A stretch of DNA of 32,371 nt from Guillardia theta CCMP2712 (taxonomy: Eukaryota > Cryptophyceae > Pyrenomonadales > Geminigeraceae). Where the stretch lies: positions 1 through 32,371 of the forward strand of contig NW_005434560.1 of assembly GCF_000315625.1 (NCBI RefSeq). Reading direction: 5' to 3'. The position numbers were made by a program, and so were the translations under genes. The first letter of the stretch is position 1, and each line of letters begins with the position of its first letter. The notes under the pieces were generated by a model, which saw nothing but the letters and a program-made list of their open reading frames with translations, had not been told where the DNA came from and made no database searches. Of the stretch, positions 23,356-32,371 are shown piece by piece.

Positions 23356-26300
23356 TTTCTTCTTCTACGGAGCCCCAGCTGTGCTCTCATTTCATCTTCT
23401 CAGCTGAAACTCCGTCCCCTTCCGTTCTGCACAATTCAGCATCGCTGGTCACCGATCTCATCAAATTTCCCGTGACTTGTTCATCTATTTCTCCTGATGC
23501 TGACCCTTATCATTTTACAGCTCTTCTCGATGGCGGTGCTGCTGTCGATGTTATTTCGACCGCCCTCCTCGATCGTTTGCATATTCCCTTATCAGCTATT
23601 GACAGCTCTATTCGTATCCCTGTATGCGTCGCCAATGGAGTTCACTTACAGACTCTCGGCATTATTTCTCTTACTTATTCAATTGGCAAACACTCATTTA
23701 CCGATAATTTCAATGTGCTGCCTTCTACATTATCTACATGCATTTTTTCCCTGACGTGGCAAACTCGATATGGACTTGTTTTTCGTGCCCGAACCCGTGA
23801 AGTATGGATTGAATCTTCCCACAAGCAACAACTCGTGCGTCTTCCGACATGTGAAATGATTCCGCTTAATTGTCTTACAGCTCCCCAATCCTTTGCGCAA
23901 GTTACTTTCCTGTCATTGACCGATGTTTTTGCTTCTCAACAACAAGACAACGATGAGGACGATTGGTTTCTTTGCGTTCTCCAAGTTGATTCATCCTCCA
24001 CGCCACCGTCAGCCAGTTCTTTCTCTCCGGCTCGTTCTTCTGATGTGTCCCCAGAGGAGCAAGCAATTTCTTTACTTCTGGACGAATTTTCTGCTGTCAT
24101 TACCGATGATCTGCCCGCCAATTATAACATTTCTCGTGAATTTCAGGCCACCATTGACATTTTACCTGATGCTAAACCTGTCAGTCTACGACCCTATCGG
24201 CTCCCGCTTTTCCTCGAACAAGAACTTCAAAAGACGTTGGAATATTTGTTATCTCGCAACATCATCGAACCTTCCAACAGCCCCTTTGGCTTCCCCGTGC
24301 TTTACAGTCGCCGCAAAAACGACCCTCGATCTCCTACAGATCCCTCCAGCTATCGTCTTTGCACTGACTTGCGAAAACTTAATGCCATGGTCCACAGCAA
24401 CCCCAGGTATCCCACTCCTAACCCTGAGGAGATGTTAGAATCTGTCGCCGAGGTCATTCGTAAATCCAAGCGTTTCTTGCACCCTTCTGAATACAAACTT
24501 TGGATTTCAGCTCTCGATCTTCTCCGCGGTTTTTGGCAAATTCCTGTTGCCCCTGATCATCGCAAATATGTCGCCATCATCACCAAGTTTGGCAAATATC
24601 AGTTTCGCAATCTTCCATTCGGCTACATTCACGCAAGCAATATTTTTCAAGAATGGATTACTCTTCTCTTTCGTGATATTACCAGTGTATTCCCGTACAT
24701 TGATGACTTGCTCATCCTTGATTTCGGCACGTTTGATCAACACCTCAACACTCTACGTCGCGTTCTTCTGCGCTGCCGCGAGAATCAAGTTTACCTCAAG
24801 AAATCAAAAGTCAAGCTCTTTCAAGATAGTGTCGAGTTCCTCGGTCATCAAATCTCTGCTGATGGCATATCGACTCAATCCAGTAAGACCAGCGCGATCC
24901 TTGACTGGCCACCACCCAGCAACGCAAAGGAGATCAAAATATTTCTTGGGCTCTCCGGATATTACCGTCGCTTTATTCGCAACTATGCCCACATTGCTGC
25001 TCCTCTTCATGCTCTTCTTCGTAAGAATGTCGTCTTTCAATGGACTCCCGAGTGTCAGCAAGCCTTTGATCTTCTCAAACACCGGTTAACCTCCTCCCCA
25101 ATTCTCTCTCACTTTGATCCAGCGCTTAGGACAGAAGTTCACACCGATGCCTCAAACACAGCTCTCGGCGGTGTTCTTCTTCAGTACGACGCTGACAACA
25201 AAGAGAAAGTCATTGGATTCTACAGTCGCCTGTTTACTGATGCAGAAAGAAATTATCAAACCACTGAGCGCGAACTTTTGGCCATCAAAGACGTGCTTCT
25301 TCACTTCCAATTTTATCTTCTTGGCAAGCCCATCATCCTTCGTACTGATCACAAGGCTCTCACGTACTTTCAAACTCAAAAGGATCTCAAAGGTCGTCTT
25401 CGCCGCTGGTTAGAAACTCTCAGTGAATTCTCTATCGTCGAGATCGCGCACGTGAAAGGTACCGATAATGTCGTCCCTGACGCTCTCAGCCGCCAATATC
25501 CCGACGACGACGTCGCACCTCCACGCGATGACGCAATCCTACATTCAGATGATCAAGATTTTCATCATCTCCTTGCTCTCGATGCTCCTGCTGATAATGC
25601 TTCTCTCGTTGAATCTCTTCACGACACAATCGTCCAAGCATATTCCTCGTGTTCATACTTTTCTACAATCTATCAAGCAGTTCAAAACAACCCATCGTAC
25701 AAGCATTTTCACATTGAAAATCATCTCCTGATTCTAACAGATAGTCTTCACCGACAACGCATTTGCATTCCTCAATCTGTTCGCAAAGAAGTTCTATACC
25801 GTGCCCATGACCTTCACAGTCACCGCGGCTTCTCTCGAACATACTTGGCTCTTGTTCCTGTTGTTTATTGGCCCTCTATGCGTCAACAAGTCGAACGTTA
25901 TATCCTTTCCTGTCAATCTTGCATCCAATACAAATCTTATCGCAAGCCACAGATGGGACCGTCGCACAGTCAAGCAGCTCCGTCTGATCGTTTTGCTACA
26001 ATCTCCATCGATGTCGTTTCCGGCTTCCCGCCTACTCGTTCTCATTACGACTCGATCTTCGTTTGTGTTGACAACTTTTCTGGACGTGTCTTTCTGTCTC
26101 CATGCAAGAAGACTCTCACCTCTCAACAAGCTGCCGATCTTTTTGTTTCGAAAGTCTGCGCCAACCAAGGCCTTCCCAACGAAATCATTTCAGATAATGC
26201 AAAAATCTTCTCTTCTGCCTTCTGGACTAAACTTTTCGAACTCTTGCAGGTCAAAATCAAGCATTCTTCGCCTTACTATCCTCAAGGCAATGCTCGACCT

Positions 26301-27119
26301 GAACGCCTCAACTCCGTCTTGATTGAAGCTCTCCGCATCTACTGTGCCAATCGCGTCAACCATGACTGGGACAGATTTCTTCCCCTCTTCGAGATGCATT
26401 ACAATTCTTCCGTCAAACGTTCCACAGGCCTTGCGCCATTCGAGATTATTTATGGCCGCAACGTCAAAACTCAACTGGCTCTCCCTGACCTTTCCAACTC
26501 GTCTGATGATCCTGACGACATTCGCGAAGCCATCCAAGTGCACATGGAAGCAGCTCGCGACGCCCTCGATCACATGGCTCGTTCAACTGAACAGACCCTT
26601 GACCAACACCGTCGCCCTCACAATTTCAACATCGGCGATCTCGTGTGGCTCTCAACGACGAATATTCCCATCACCGACAGCTTTCCCAAGCTCCGTCCTC
26701 GTTTTATTGGTCCCTTCAAGATCCTCTCCTTTGTTTCTGACAACACTGTTCATCTCGAACTGACAGATCGCTTTCGTCATCTTGAACACAGCGTCTTCAA
26801 CCTCAAGTGGCTTCGCCCCCATCAGGACCGTGATCCCAACTTCGAGCTTCACGTCGATCGACCGGATCCTCTTTCGACAGCTCAAGGACTTGAATACGAA
26901 GTGGAACAAATTCTCGACAAACGTCAACGTGGTCGTGGTATCCAATATCTTGTTCATTGGAAAGGCTATCCTAACCCAGCTGATCACTCCTGGAAATCAG
27001 CTTCTGAACTCAACAAGAAATCTGGTATTCGTGCTTTAATTCAACAATTTGAATCTTCTTTATTAGCTCAAGCGTCACCTTCCCGCCGCTCTTCTTCCTC
27101 TTCTTCTGCAGATCCTTAA
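23352..27119 (+). CDS. pol: Pol polyprotein: PR-RT-RH-IN-chromodomain (1255 codons)
   Basis: Replication enzymes of the retrotransposon. Protease: LLDGGAAVDVIS with D60, having DGG in place of the usual DSG/DTG. Reverse transcriptase: LDLLRGFWQIP (D389) and YIDD (449-452). RNase H: D599 (HTDAS), E641 (ERELLA), D666 (RTDHKAL) and PDALSR. Integrase: zinc site with H819/H824 and C854/C857, catalytic D887, D948 and E984 with the D-35-E spacing, then a GPF motif (RFIGPFKIL). Chromodomain about 1181-1235 (YEVEQIL, YLVHWKGY, DHSWK), expected to steer integration by reading histone marks. It is in the same frame as gag, so it is probably made as a Gag-Pol fusion through the UAG; the internal ATG is an annotation start only. 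No disabling mutation is visible apart from the unusual protease motif. Confidence 0.95.
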   Translation: MISSSTEPQLCSHFIFSAETPSPSVLHNSASLVTDLIKFPVTCSSISPDADPYHFTALLDGGAAVDVISTALLDRLHIPLSAIDSSIRIPVCVANGVHLQTLGIISLTYSIGKHSFTDNFNVLPSTLSTCIFSLTWQTRYGLVFRARTREVWIESSHKQQLVRLPTCEMIPLNCLTAPQSFAQVTFLSLTDVFASQQQDNDEDDWFLCVLQVDSSSTPPSASSFSPARSSDVSPEEQAISLLLDEFSAVITDDLPANYNISREFQATIDILPDAKPVSLRPYRLPLFLEQELQKTLEYLLSRNIIEPSNSPFGFPVLYSRRKNDPRSPTDPSSYRLCTDLRKLNAMVHSNPRYPTPNPEEMLESVAEVIRKSKRFLHPSEYKLWISALDLLRGFWQIPVAPDHRKYVAIITKFGKYQFRNLPFGYIHASNIFQEWITLLFRDITSVFPYIDDLLILDFGTFDQHLNTLRRVLLRCRENQVYLKKSKVKLFQDSVEFLGHQISADGISTQSSKTSAILDWPPPSNAKEIKIFLGLSGYYRRFIRNYAHIAAPLHALLRKNVVFQWTPECQQAFDLLKHRLTSSPILSHFDPALRTEVHTDASNTALGGVLLQYDADNKEKVIGFYSRLFTDAERNYQTTERELLAIKDVLLHFQFYLLGKPIILRTDHKALTYFQTQKDLKGRLRRWLETLSEFSIVEIAHVKGTDNVVPDALSRQYPDDDVAPPRDDAILHSDDQDFHHLLALDAPADNASLVESLHDTIVQAYSSCSYFSTIYQAVQNNPSYKHFHIENHLLILTDSLHRQRICIPQSVRKEVLYRAHDLHSHRGFSRTYLALVPVVYWPSMRQQVERYILSCQSCIQYKSYRKPQMGPSHSQAAPSDRFATISIDVVSGFPPTRSHYDSIFVCVDNFSGRVFLSPCKKTLTSQQAADLFVSKVCANQGLPNEIISDNAKIFSSAFWTKLFELLQVKIKHSSPYYPQGNARPERLNSVLIEALRIYCANRVNHDWDRFLPLFEMHYNSSVKRSTGLAPFEIIYGRNVKTQLALPDLSNSSDDPDDIREAIQVHMEAARDALDHMARSTEQTLDQHRRPHNFNIGDLVWLSTTNIPITDSFPKLRPRFIGPFKILSFVSDNTVHLELTDRFRHLEHSVFNLKWLRPHQDRDPNFELHVDRPDPLSTAQGLEYEVEQILDKRQRGRGIQYLVHWKGYPNPADHSWKSASELNKKSGIRALIQQFESSLLAQASPSRRSSSSSSADP

Positions 27120-27173
27120 CTCAAGATTCTTCTGAGCGAAGTCAACGACAGGTGGACCTTCTTGTCGTCTCGC

Positions 27174-27184
27174 AGTGGGAGCGA
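27174..27184 (+). promoter_or_regulatory. Polypurine tract
   Basis: AGTGGGAGCGA immediately precedes the 3' LTR, where plus-strand DNA synthesis is primed. It is interrupted by two pyrimidines, so the functional core may be just GGGAG. Confidence 0.6.
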
Positions 27185-27355
27185 TGTTGTATTCTGGACT
27201 CATACCGGACGCCCCTTGGACGTAGCGTAGGGAAATAGGATGACGATGCAGATTCCTGCAGTGGTGCTGCTGATCTGATGAGCGTGTGTGCTTAATAAAC
27301 AGAGATCCTAAGATCATCTGAACTCAACGTCTTACGCAAGGTTGTGTATACAACA
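27185..27355 (+). repeat. 3' LTR (171 bp)
   Basis: Identical to 21163-21333. Confidence 0.97.
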
Positions 27356-27360
27356 GACAG
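27356..27360 (+). repeat. Target-site duplication, right copy (GACAG)
   Basis: Matches 21158-21162. Confidence 0.95.
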
Positions 27361-28270
27361 GCTCACACGCACTCAACCGTTCAACGGTGCATGAAGAGAC
27401 GTTTGCAAAAAGGATGACTTCACCTGCTCGCATAGATTACTGTAGAGAATTGTTGTTGATCATGAATCACTATATCCATGATCAAGTGCATTGACCATTG
27501 CATTTCCATGTTTCATGACGTAGGATGATTTTTCTGCACTTGGATTTCTTCCTCAGTCATGATGTTTCCACAACGCTTCAGAAACCTAGTCAGAAATGAA
27601 ACAATGTGCAGATAAATTTGAGCATCAATAAAAATAAATGAGATGTTCTTCGAATCAATCCTGCCTTGTTTTGACGGTTCGCAATGCTGCCGTGCAGTTG
27701 TAGAGTTCTTGTCGCATGTGGCACTACAGAGGAGTGCCTTGTTCAACAGAACAAGCACTCGGTGATTGTAAAAGGATCACAAACGCTGTGAATCAATAAA
27801 TAGAATTCCACATCCAGGGTATCGCATCTTTATTAGAAGAGTTTCAATCAGGGTAAAAGCACAACCGACCTCCTTGTAATCAAGAACACGTTCCATCTTT
27901 TGCCTTGCGAAGGTGTATCTATGTGAACCAAGAAGCATGTGACATGTGGCCACATCATACATGCTCTACGGCCTGGAATATTGGCATCTTCAAAAGTGCT
28001 CATGTTTGCGTTGAGATCATCTGCTTGGCAGCGGCTCATTGATGAACAAAATCCGATGCAAGTTCACACCAGTAATATTCACATGATGCATCATGTGATG
28101 AAATGACCTAGGCCTTGGTGATTTGCAAAATGTTTCATCGTTCAAACACGTCCTTGAAAATCAGATGAAGAATCCTTCACGAACCACGGGACTTGCTTGT
28201 CCGACATCATTCGACAGCACTGCGGATCATGGTTGTTTCAAGCAGTCGAGCAGCTCACTGCTAAAATGCA
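27356..28270 (-). repeat. Repeat B, part 2
   Basis: Reverse-complement paralogue of about 5905-6790 in repeat A. Homology fades near GCATTTTAGCAG (about 5907 in A, about 28268 here). No protein is recognised. Confidence 0.85.
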
Positions 28271-29048
28271 CCGTGCATTATTTATTGGCATCTTCTTGCG
28301 AGACTATCAGACATAGTCGTGCAGATATGTGTTCTTGAGCTCACAGGTGACCGTACAGCTTTTGAACAATCCAGTCACCATCTGATGATGATTCCCTGTC
28401 GTCTTGTGTGTAACCTCCATCCATTTACTCCAACTCAGTTTCCCTGTCATGCATCACAGATAGCTTAGGGTATTTTACGCTTTGGTTTCGATTGCAATGT
28501 AACCCTGTGATGGTGTTTTCACTTGTATTATTCATGCTCTTCGCTTACCAAACGATTTTTCGTGAGATTCACGAGCTCTACCAATCACTCCTCAAGGATC
28601 ATCATCTCTACACCTCAGGAATTTCCCATGAGTATGTTCGGTGAACATCTGACATCTGCACACGCTGCCGCGGGCTTGCTGTTTGCGAGCCATCGTTAGG
28701 GCAGTACAGAGCGGTGCGACGTGCCCCGTGCAAGGGGAGGCTCATGGCGTGTAGGGGGAGTTTCAAACTTGTTTATAAATTTGTACCACAAGAAGGCTTT
28801 ACAACTAAGTTGGTAGACTACCCCACGATCTGACTGTAACTTGTGGGGTGTAGCCCTACTTCTCTGTTTATACTCAACCATTACACAATACAGTCTAAAA
28901 TATCTTATTGGAAAACAAAATGAGAATTATAAAGCTGAATTCGAACCCTATTTCAGATTCTCAAACACGCCACCCCCAAATCTACCTAGAAAGCAGAACA
29001 ACCCCCCCACGGGAAAGCATACAGCCCAAAACAGACAAATCAAAATGT
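28271..29048. other. Left-end region of E2, no gene seen
   Basis: AT-rich sequence without a recognisable gene. It lies between the end of A/B homology and the CATAGCG-type terminus at 29058. Confidence 0.4.
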
Positions 29049-29207
29049 CAACGCTATGAGGGTGATGATGAGGGGTATGAGGACGATGATGCTTGTGATG
29101 GAGGGCGATGAGATTGTAAATTCCAACGCAATCATTGGGGTAGATACAGACTTCACGAAAGGTGGAAAATACGTGAAAAACCCTGTCAATTTCCAGTTGA
29201 GTTTCGA

Positions 29208-29472
29208 CCTCGAAAAAAATCCTATACGTATAAATACGTTGCAAGTTTTTTCTTCCCGGCTTCTCTCCCATATCATTTTATACCTCCCCGCGACCCCTCG
29301 GCTCAAGCGCCACACTGGCATTTTGTCGGGAGGCTCATAACCTGTTTCCACGGGCCAGGACGGCCCGCACGGGCCTGGAGCTCGCCGGAGAGGCCCGGAA
29401 TATGCCCAAAGGATGTCAATCAGGCCGATCCAAAGCAAAGAGACATAATCAGGACTTTTTGGAGAGATTTCC
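29208..29472 (+). repeat. 265-bp inverted repeat, left arm
   Basis: Runs from CCTCGAAAAAAATCC to GGAGAGATTTCC. It is matched almost base for base by the reverse complement of 30218-30482, with only a few substitutions seen. It includes CGTATAAATACG (TATA-like) and a GC-rich block (ACGGCCCGCACGGGCC). Confidence 0.93.
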
Positions 29473-29489
29473 GATCAATTAGTACATGT

Positions 29490-29540
29490 TGGCCGGGGGC
29501 CTGATCTCTCCGGGCGGCCGTGACCGGTCAGCGGACCGTG
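29490..29540 (-). repeat. Inverted satellite fragment
   Basis: GGCCGGGGGCCTGATCTCTC onwards is the reverse complement of the 332-bp satellite. It is cut at GGACCGTGTCGACCTCG, where a partial copy of the 265-bp repeat begins. Confidence 0.85.
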
Positions 29541-29629
29541 TCGACCTCGAAAAAAATCCTATAAGTATAAATACGTTGCAAGTCAAGTTTTTCTTCCCGG
29601 CTTCTCTCCCATATCATTTTATACCTCCC
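29541..29629 (+). repeat. Partial copy of the 265-bp repeat
   Basis: Begins CGACCTCGAAAAAAATCC and ends at TATACCTCCCC. It carries a 5-bp insertion (TCAAG) relative to the full copies and is nested within inverted satellite. Confidence 0.85.
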
Positions 29630-29815
29630 CGACAAGACTTTTTTATATCGCAGATCCAAAAATTTCTCCCAGGGGAAGAAAACCTCCCTTGACCCCCCTG
29701 TTTCTCGACGGATCCTGCCGGCCGGGCCCGTCAGTAGACCGACTGCAGCCTTCAGCCCCGCCTCAGACCCCCTGGAGGCCCGCCAGGAGGCTAAGTGTCC
29801 GGAGATTGGCCGGGG
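29630..29815 (-). repeat. Inverted satellite fragment
   Basis: Reverse complement of the satellite from its AT island through the gap-variant CTCCCAGGGGAAG to GGAGATTGGCCGGGGG. Confidence 0.9.
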
Positions 29816-30217
29816 GATACCTCCTTGTGTCATCCGACTCATATATATACTGAGGCGGGCCCGCAGGGCCCGCCTTACAAAAAACTCATAACGTCGGGAG
29901 CCCCACCGCAAACATACCCCCAGATCCCCTCCCACCTTCCATCTGAGGTCATGGAGAGGCTCATTGGCCTCCATCTAGACTGATCTGATACCTCCTTGTG
30001 TCATCCGACTCATATATATACGGAGGGGGGCCCGCAGGGGGGGGCCATATAACGTCGGGAGCCCCACCGCAAACATACCCCCAGATCCCCTCCCACCTTC
30101 CATCTGAGGTCATGGAGAGGCTCATTTGCCTCCATCTAGACTGATCTGATACCTCCTTGTGTCATCCGACTCATATATATACTGAGGCGGGCCCGCAGGG
30201 CCCGCCTTATAACGTCG
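29816..30217 (+). repeat. Tandem repeat of about 165 bp (two full units and a partial)
   Basis: Units start with GATACCTCCTTGTGTC at 29816, 29987 and 30148. Each has CATATATATA followed by a GC hairpin. In units 1 and 3 the hairpin is GGCGGGCCC-GCA-GGGCCCGCC, a 9-bp stem with a 3-nt loop; in unit 2 it is degenerate. The function is unknown; a TATA-like box beside a hairpin is only suggestive. Confidence 0.85.
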
Positions 30218-30482
30218 GGAAATCTCTCCAAAAAGTCCTGATTATGTCTCTTTGCTTTGGATCGGCCTGATTGACATCCTTTGGGCATATTCCGGGCCTC
30301 TCCGGCGAGCTCCAGGCCCGTGCGGGCCGTCCGGGCCCGTGGAAACAGGTTATGAGCTTCCCAACAAAATGCCAGTGTGGCGCTTGAGCCGAGGGGTCGC
30401 GGGGAGGTATAAAATGATATGGGAGAGAAGCCGGGAAGAAAAACCTTGCAACGTATTTATACGTATAGGATTTTTTTCGAGG
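30218..30482 (-). repeat. 265-bp inverted repeat, right arm
   Basis: Reverse complement of 29208-29472. It supplies the last 43 or so codons and the stop of the neighbouring long minus-strand ORF. Confidence 0.93.
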
Positions 30483-32321
30483 TTTGGAGAGAAGGCGCTG
30501 TCCCTCCTCGCTGCCTTGTTCCCTTGCACCCGTGTCCAGCGCTGCTCGCCGAGGTACGCTCTGAGCTTTTCTTTCAACATGTTTCGCTTCGATCCCATCG
30601 TCGGCGTGGCTGCCCAAGCTCCGAGCGTCATGAACTCCACGTTGCCCGGCGAGCAGAAGGTGTCATGCAGCTTGCCAACACTCTTGTCTAGCTCCAGAGA
30701 GATCGGCTTGCCAGCTAGCAGCTCCTCCTCTGATGTCTCCAAGAGCATCGTCGAGAGGTCGACCAAGACCTGTTGATCGACTGGCCCTGACGGCGACGCT
30801 GCTTCCATGGTGATCCTGTCGATGTCGCTGAGCTCCAGCCATCCAGCGCCTTGCTGCTGCCCTTGGGGCACTTGGGCTTGCTCCTCGCTGCTCGGGCTCC
30901 TCTCCTCCTCATGCTGAGGCCCGTTGAGCTTGAACCCCACCGCTTCGAGCTTGACTTCCAGGATCCCTTCCAAGTAAAAGGGCATGTCGTCCATCAGGCG
31001 TCGAGCGTCTGCCTTGGTCGCCAGGGAGAGAGCTATCAGGCTCCCATCCCAGCTGAGCGTGTCACGATCCTCCTCGACCTCGACGCTGACCGGCGTCACG
31101 CCTATCCTTCTTGCTAACTCCAACATGGCTCGCTTGACTCTCGTGATCGATGTGTTACCTCCTCCGCACAGCGCTTCCATCTCCTTCCTCGAGAAGCGGC
31201 CTGTGCTCATGCTTGACCTCGACTTGATCTGTACTCTGAAGCTGCTGCGCCCCGCATGATCTCTCTCGCGAAGTGCCCTCCTTTGCTTAGTGATCTTCCC
31301 CCTAGGAACGAAGGTGTCGGCTGTGAGCTCGACTGCAAACGTCTCTCTGAGCTTGGCGTCGTCGCTGATGAGAGTCAGGTGCACCCCCTCCATCGCCTCG
31401 CTCTCTCTGAACGAGGCCAAGGTCTGCTCGCAACTTGCCGTCGAAGGCGAGCTCAGCACCCACTCCAGCTCTTTTTGCTGGAGAGTTCCAGTACTTGCCC
31501 CAACAGCAACATACGTCTTCGGGCTCGGCCCCTTGCGACCTCTCTGCCCAGGACCCTGCACGAGCATGCCCGCAAGCGGTTGTACCTCTGCGGCTGCAAG
31601 AGATTGCGAGAGCAGCTGAAATCGATAGATCTGAGCGATCTCGGCCGTCGACATTCCTCCAAGGGCTAAGAGCTGTGATAGCTCGGCAAGGCTCCCTCCC
31701 TTGCCCCAAGGTCCTCGCTTGGCTCGAAGCTTGAACGACCGGTCATGTGCAATGCTCACCTCTGTGGCTCTGAACGATCTGCCGTCTATGCAGTATTCTT
31801 TCCTGCCTTCCCATAGCTCCATGGCTGCTTCATTCCGAAGGAAGGAGACGGTGACTGAGATGTCGTCTGCTCTTGCTATCTCAGGTCTGTAAGGTGCTTT
31901 CCACATGATGGCCTTGTCGACTCCATCGACTGAGTCTACCATGAGACCTAGCTCCATAAGCTTCGATTTCAACTTTTCTTCTTGTCGAACATACATCGAG
32001 GAAATCCCTAGGAGAGTCATGGAGATGAAGGAGGTCCCCTCGGTGCCTTCGGTGCCGATGTATGTCTCGACATTCTGCTTCTTGGCCTCCTCCATCTGTT
32101 GAATAAACCATGCTTTCGACTCTGAGCTCCATTCGCTCAGAGAGTCTTCAAACAGGTCGCGTCTCGCCTGCCGACATGTCGAGCGGATGGCTTCAGCGAT
32201 AGCGTAGGGAGTGCATCCCCCCTCAGCTCTGCAAGCATAAGCTGTCCGACTATTCGGATAACGCTTGGTGAAGTTCTTCACCTTCTCGACGAGGTCGGCG
32301 GCTGCTTCTCGACGAGTCGCG
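30350..32321 (-). CDS. Unidentified long ORF, 5' end missing, 3' end fused to a repeat
   Basis: The minus-strand frame is open from the telomeric tract to TAA at 30350 (over 640 codons) without introns. No ATG occurs near its 5' end: a GTG at 32281 is not a credible eukaryotic start, and the first in-frame ATG is about 60 codons further in. The coding start is therefore missing or spliced from elsewhere. The last 43 or so codons come from the 265-bp repeat, so the original C terminus was lost or replaced. The unique part (about 600 aa) is hydrophilic, rich in Glu, Ser and Arg, with a Gln-rich patch, and has no membrane segments. I do not recognise it. An ORF1-like protein of a non-LTR retrotransposon is one possibility (the VSFLRNEAAMELWEG segment is vaguely RRM-like), held with low confidence. 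Confidence 0.5.
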
Positions 32322-32371
32322 CTAAACCCTAAACCCTAAACCCTAAACCCTAACCCTAAACCCTAAACCCT
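32322..32371 (-). repeat. Telomeric TTTAGGG tract, inverted relative to a right end
   Basis: The plus strand reads CTAAACCCTAAACCCT... for 50 nt to the window edge, with one 6-mer variant (CCCTAA). TTTAGGG is the plant and algal telomere type. A right chromosome end would read TTTAGGG on this strand, so this tract has the orientation of a left telomere and cannot cap the window. Confidence 0.95.

Larger units (their letters stand above)
21163..27355 (+). mobile_element. Intact Ty3/gypsy chromovirus retrotransposon (6193 bp)
   Basis: Order: LTR, primer-binding site, gag, pol (protease, reverse transcriptase, RNase H, integrase, chromodomain), polypurine tract, LTR. The two 171-bp LTRs are identical base for base. 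A GACAG target duplication flanks the element and both reading frames are open, so insertion is recent and the element may still be active. Having integrase after RNase H, plus a chromodomain, places it in the Metaviridae chromovirus branch. It sits in repeat B, and the paralogous repeat A shows the uninterrupted target. Confidence 0.97.
20187..29058. mobile_element. E2: second CATAGCG-bounded block, containing a retrotransposon
   Basis: The left edge is CATAGCGTTGCTTTTC (20187-20202) and the right edge is CAACGCTATG (29049-29058): inverted copies of the E1 terminal motif, but with only about 10 bp shared between the two edges. Removing the 6.2-kb retrotransposon leaves about 2.7 kb, of which about 1.6 kb (repeat B) is an inverted paralogue of repeat A in E1. 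The region near 20187 corresponds to E1's right end. The other end (28271-29058) is not visibly related to E1's left part. No target duplication is evident. Confidence 0.5.

Overview
This is nuclear DNA from a eukaryote, most likely a unicellular alga or other protist. Genes carry many short GT-AG introns (39-60 nt in the best gene, one of them GC-AG). The right edge carries plant/algal-type TTTAGGG telomeric repeats, and nothing looks bacterial. A cryptophyte-like alga is my best guess, but that is a weak inference.

Layout. (1) 1-13456 is a GC-rich 332-bp satellite array, split by two different terminal-inverted-repeat (TIR) insertions. Insertion E1 (1481-7890) begins with CATAGCGTTGCC and ends with its reverse complement. 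It carries the 3' part of a Cdc7-type kinase gene with introns retained, a roughly 0.5-kb GC-rich MITE-like unit, a 137-bp tandem repeat that can fold into hairpins, and a diverged repeat 'A'. Insertion T2 (8795-10919) has a 25-bp TIR and no recognisable gene. (2) 13457-14006 is a junction zone holding an inverted satellite fragment and an E1-type end. (3) 14007-20186 is a more gene-like segment. It holds a complete 16-exon GDP-L-fucose synthase gene (319 aa), and a three-exon, 1003-aa tyrosine-recombinase gene of the Crypton type with an N-terminal Cys/His cluster, an acidic stretch, a 29-residue polyglutamine run and a GCR1_C-like C terminus. (4) 20187-29058 is a second CATAGCG-bounded block. 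It contains repeat 'B', an inverted paralogue of A. Inserted in B is an intact, very young Ty3/gypsy chromovirus (21163-27355) with identical 171-bp LTRs, a 5-bp target duplication, and Gag and Pol in one frame separated by a single UAG that is followed by a stem-loop. (5) 29059-32371 is subtelomere-like: a near-identical 265-bp inverted repeat pair, inverted satellite pieces, a tandem repeat of about 165 bp, a long unrecognised ORF open at its 5' end, and a telomeric tract in the opposite orientation to that of a right chromosome end.

How the parts relate. The only clear housekeeping gene is the GDP-L-fucose synthase. Nearly everything else is repeats and mobile DNA nested in one another: the kinase fragment lies in E1, E1 lies in the satellite, and the retrotransposon lies in E2. 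Repeat A serves as an internal empty-site control for the retrotransposon insertion in B. Exon calls for the fucose synthase, recombinase and kinase come from reading the genomic sequence for conserved motifs and in-frame GT/GC-AG junctions. No transcript data were available.
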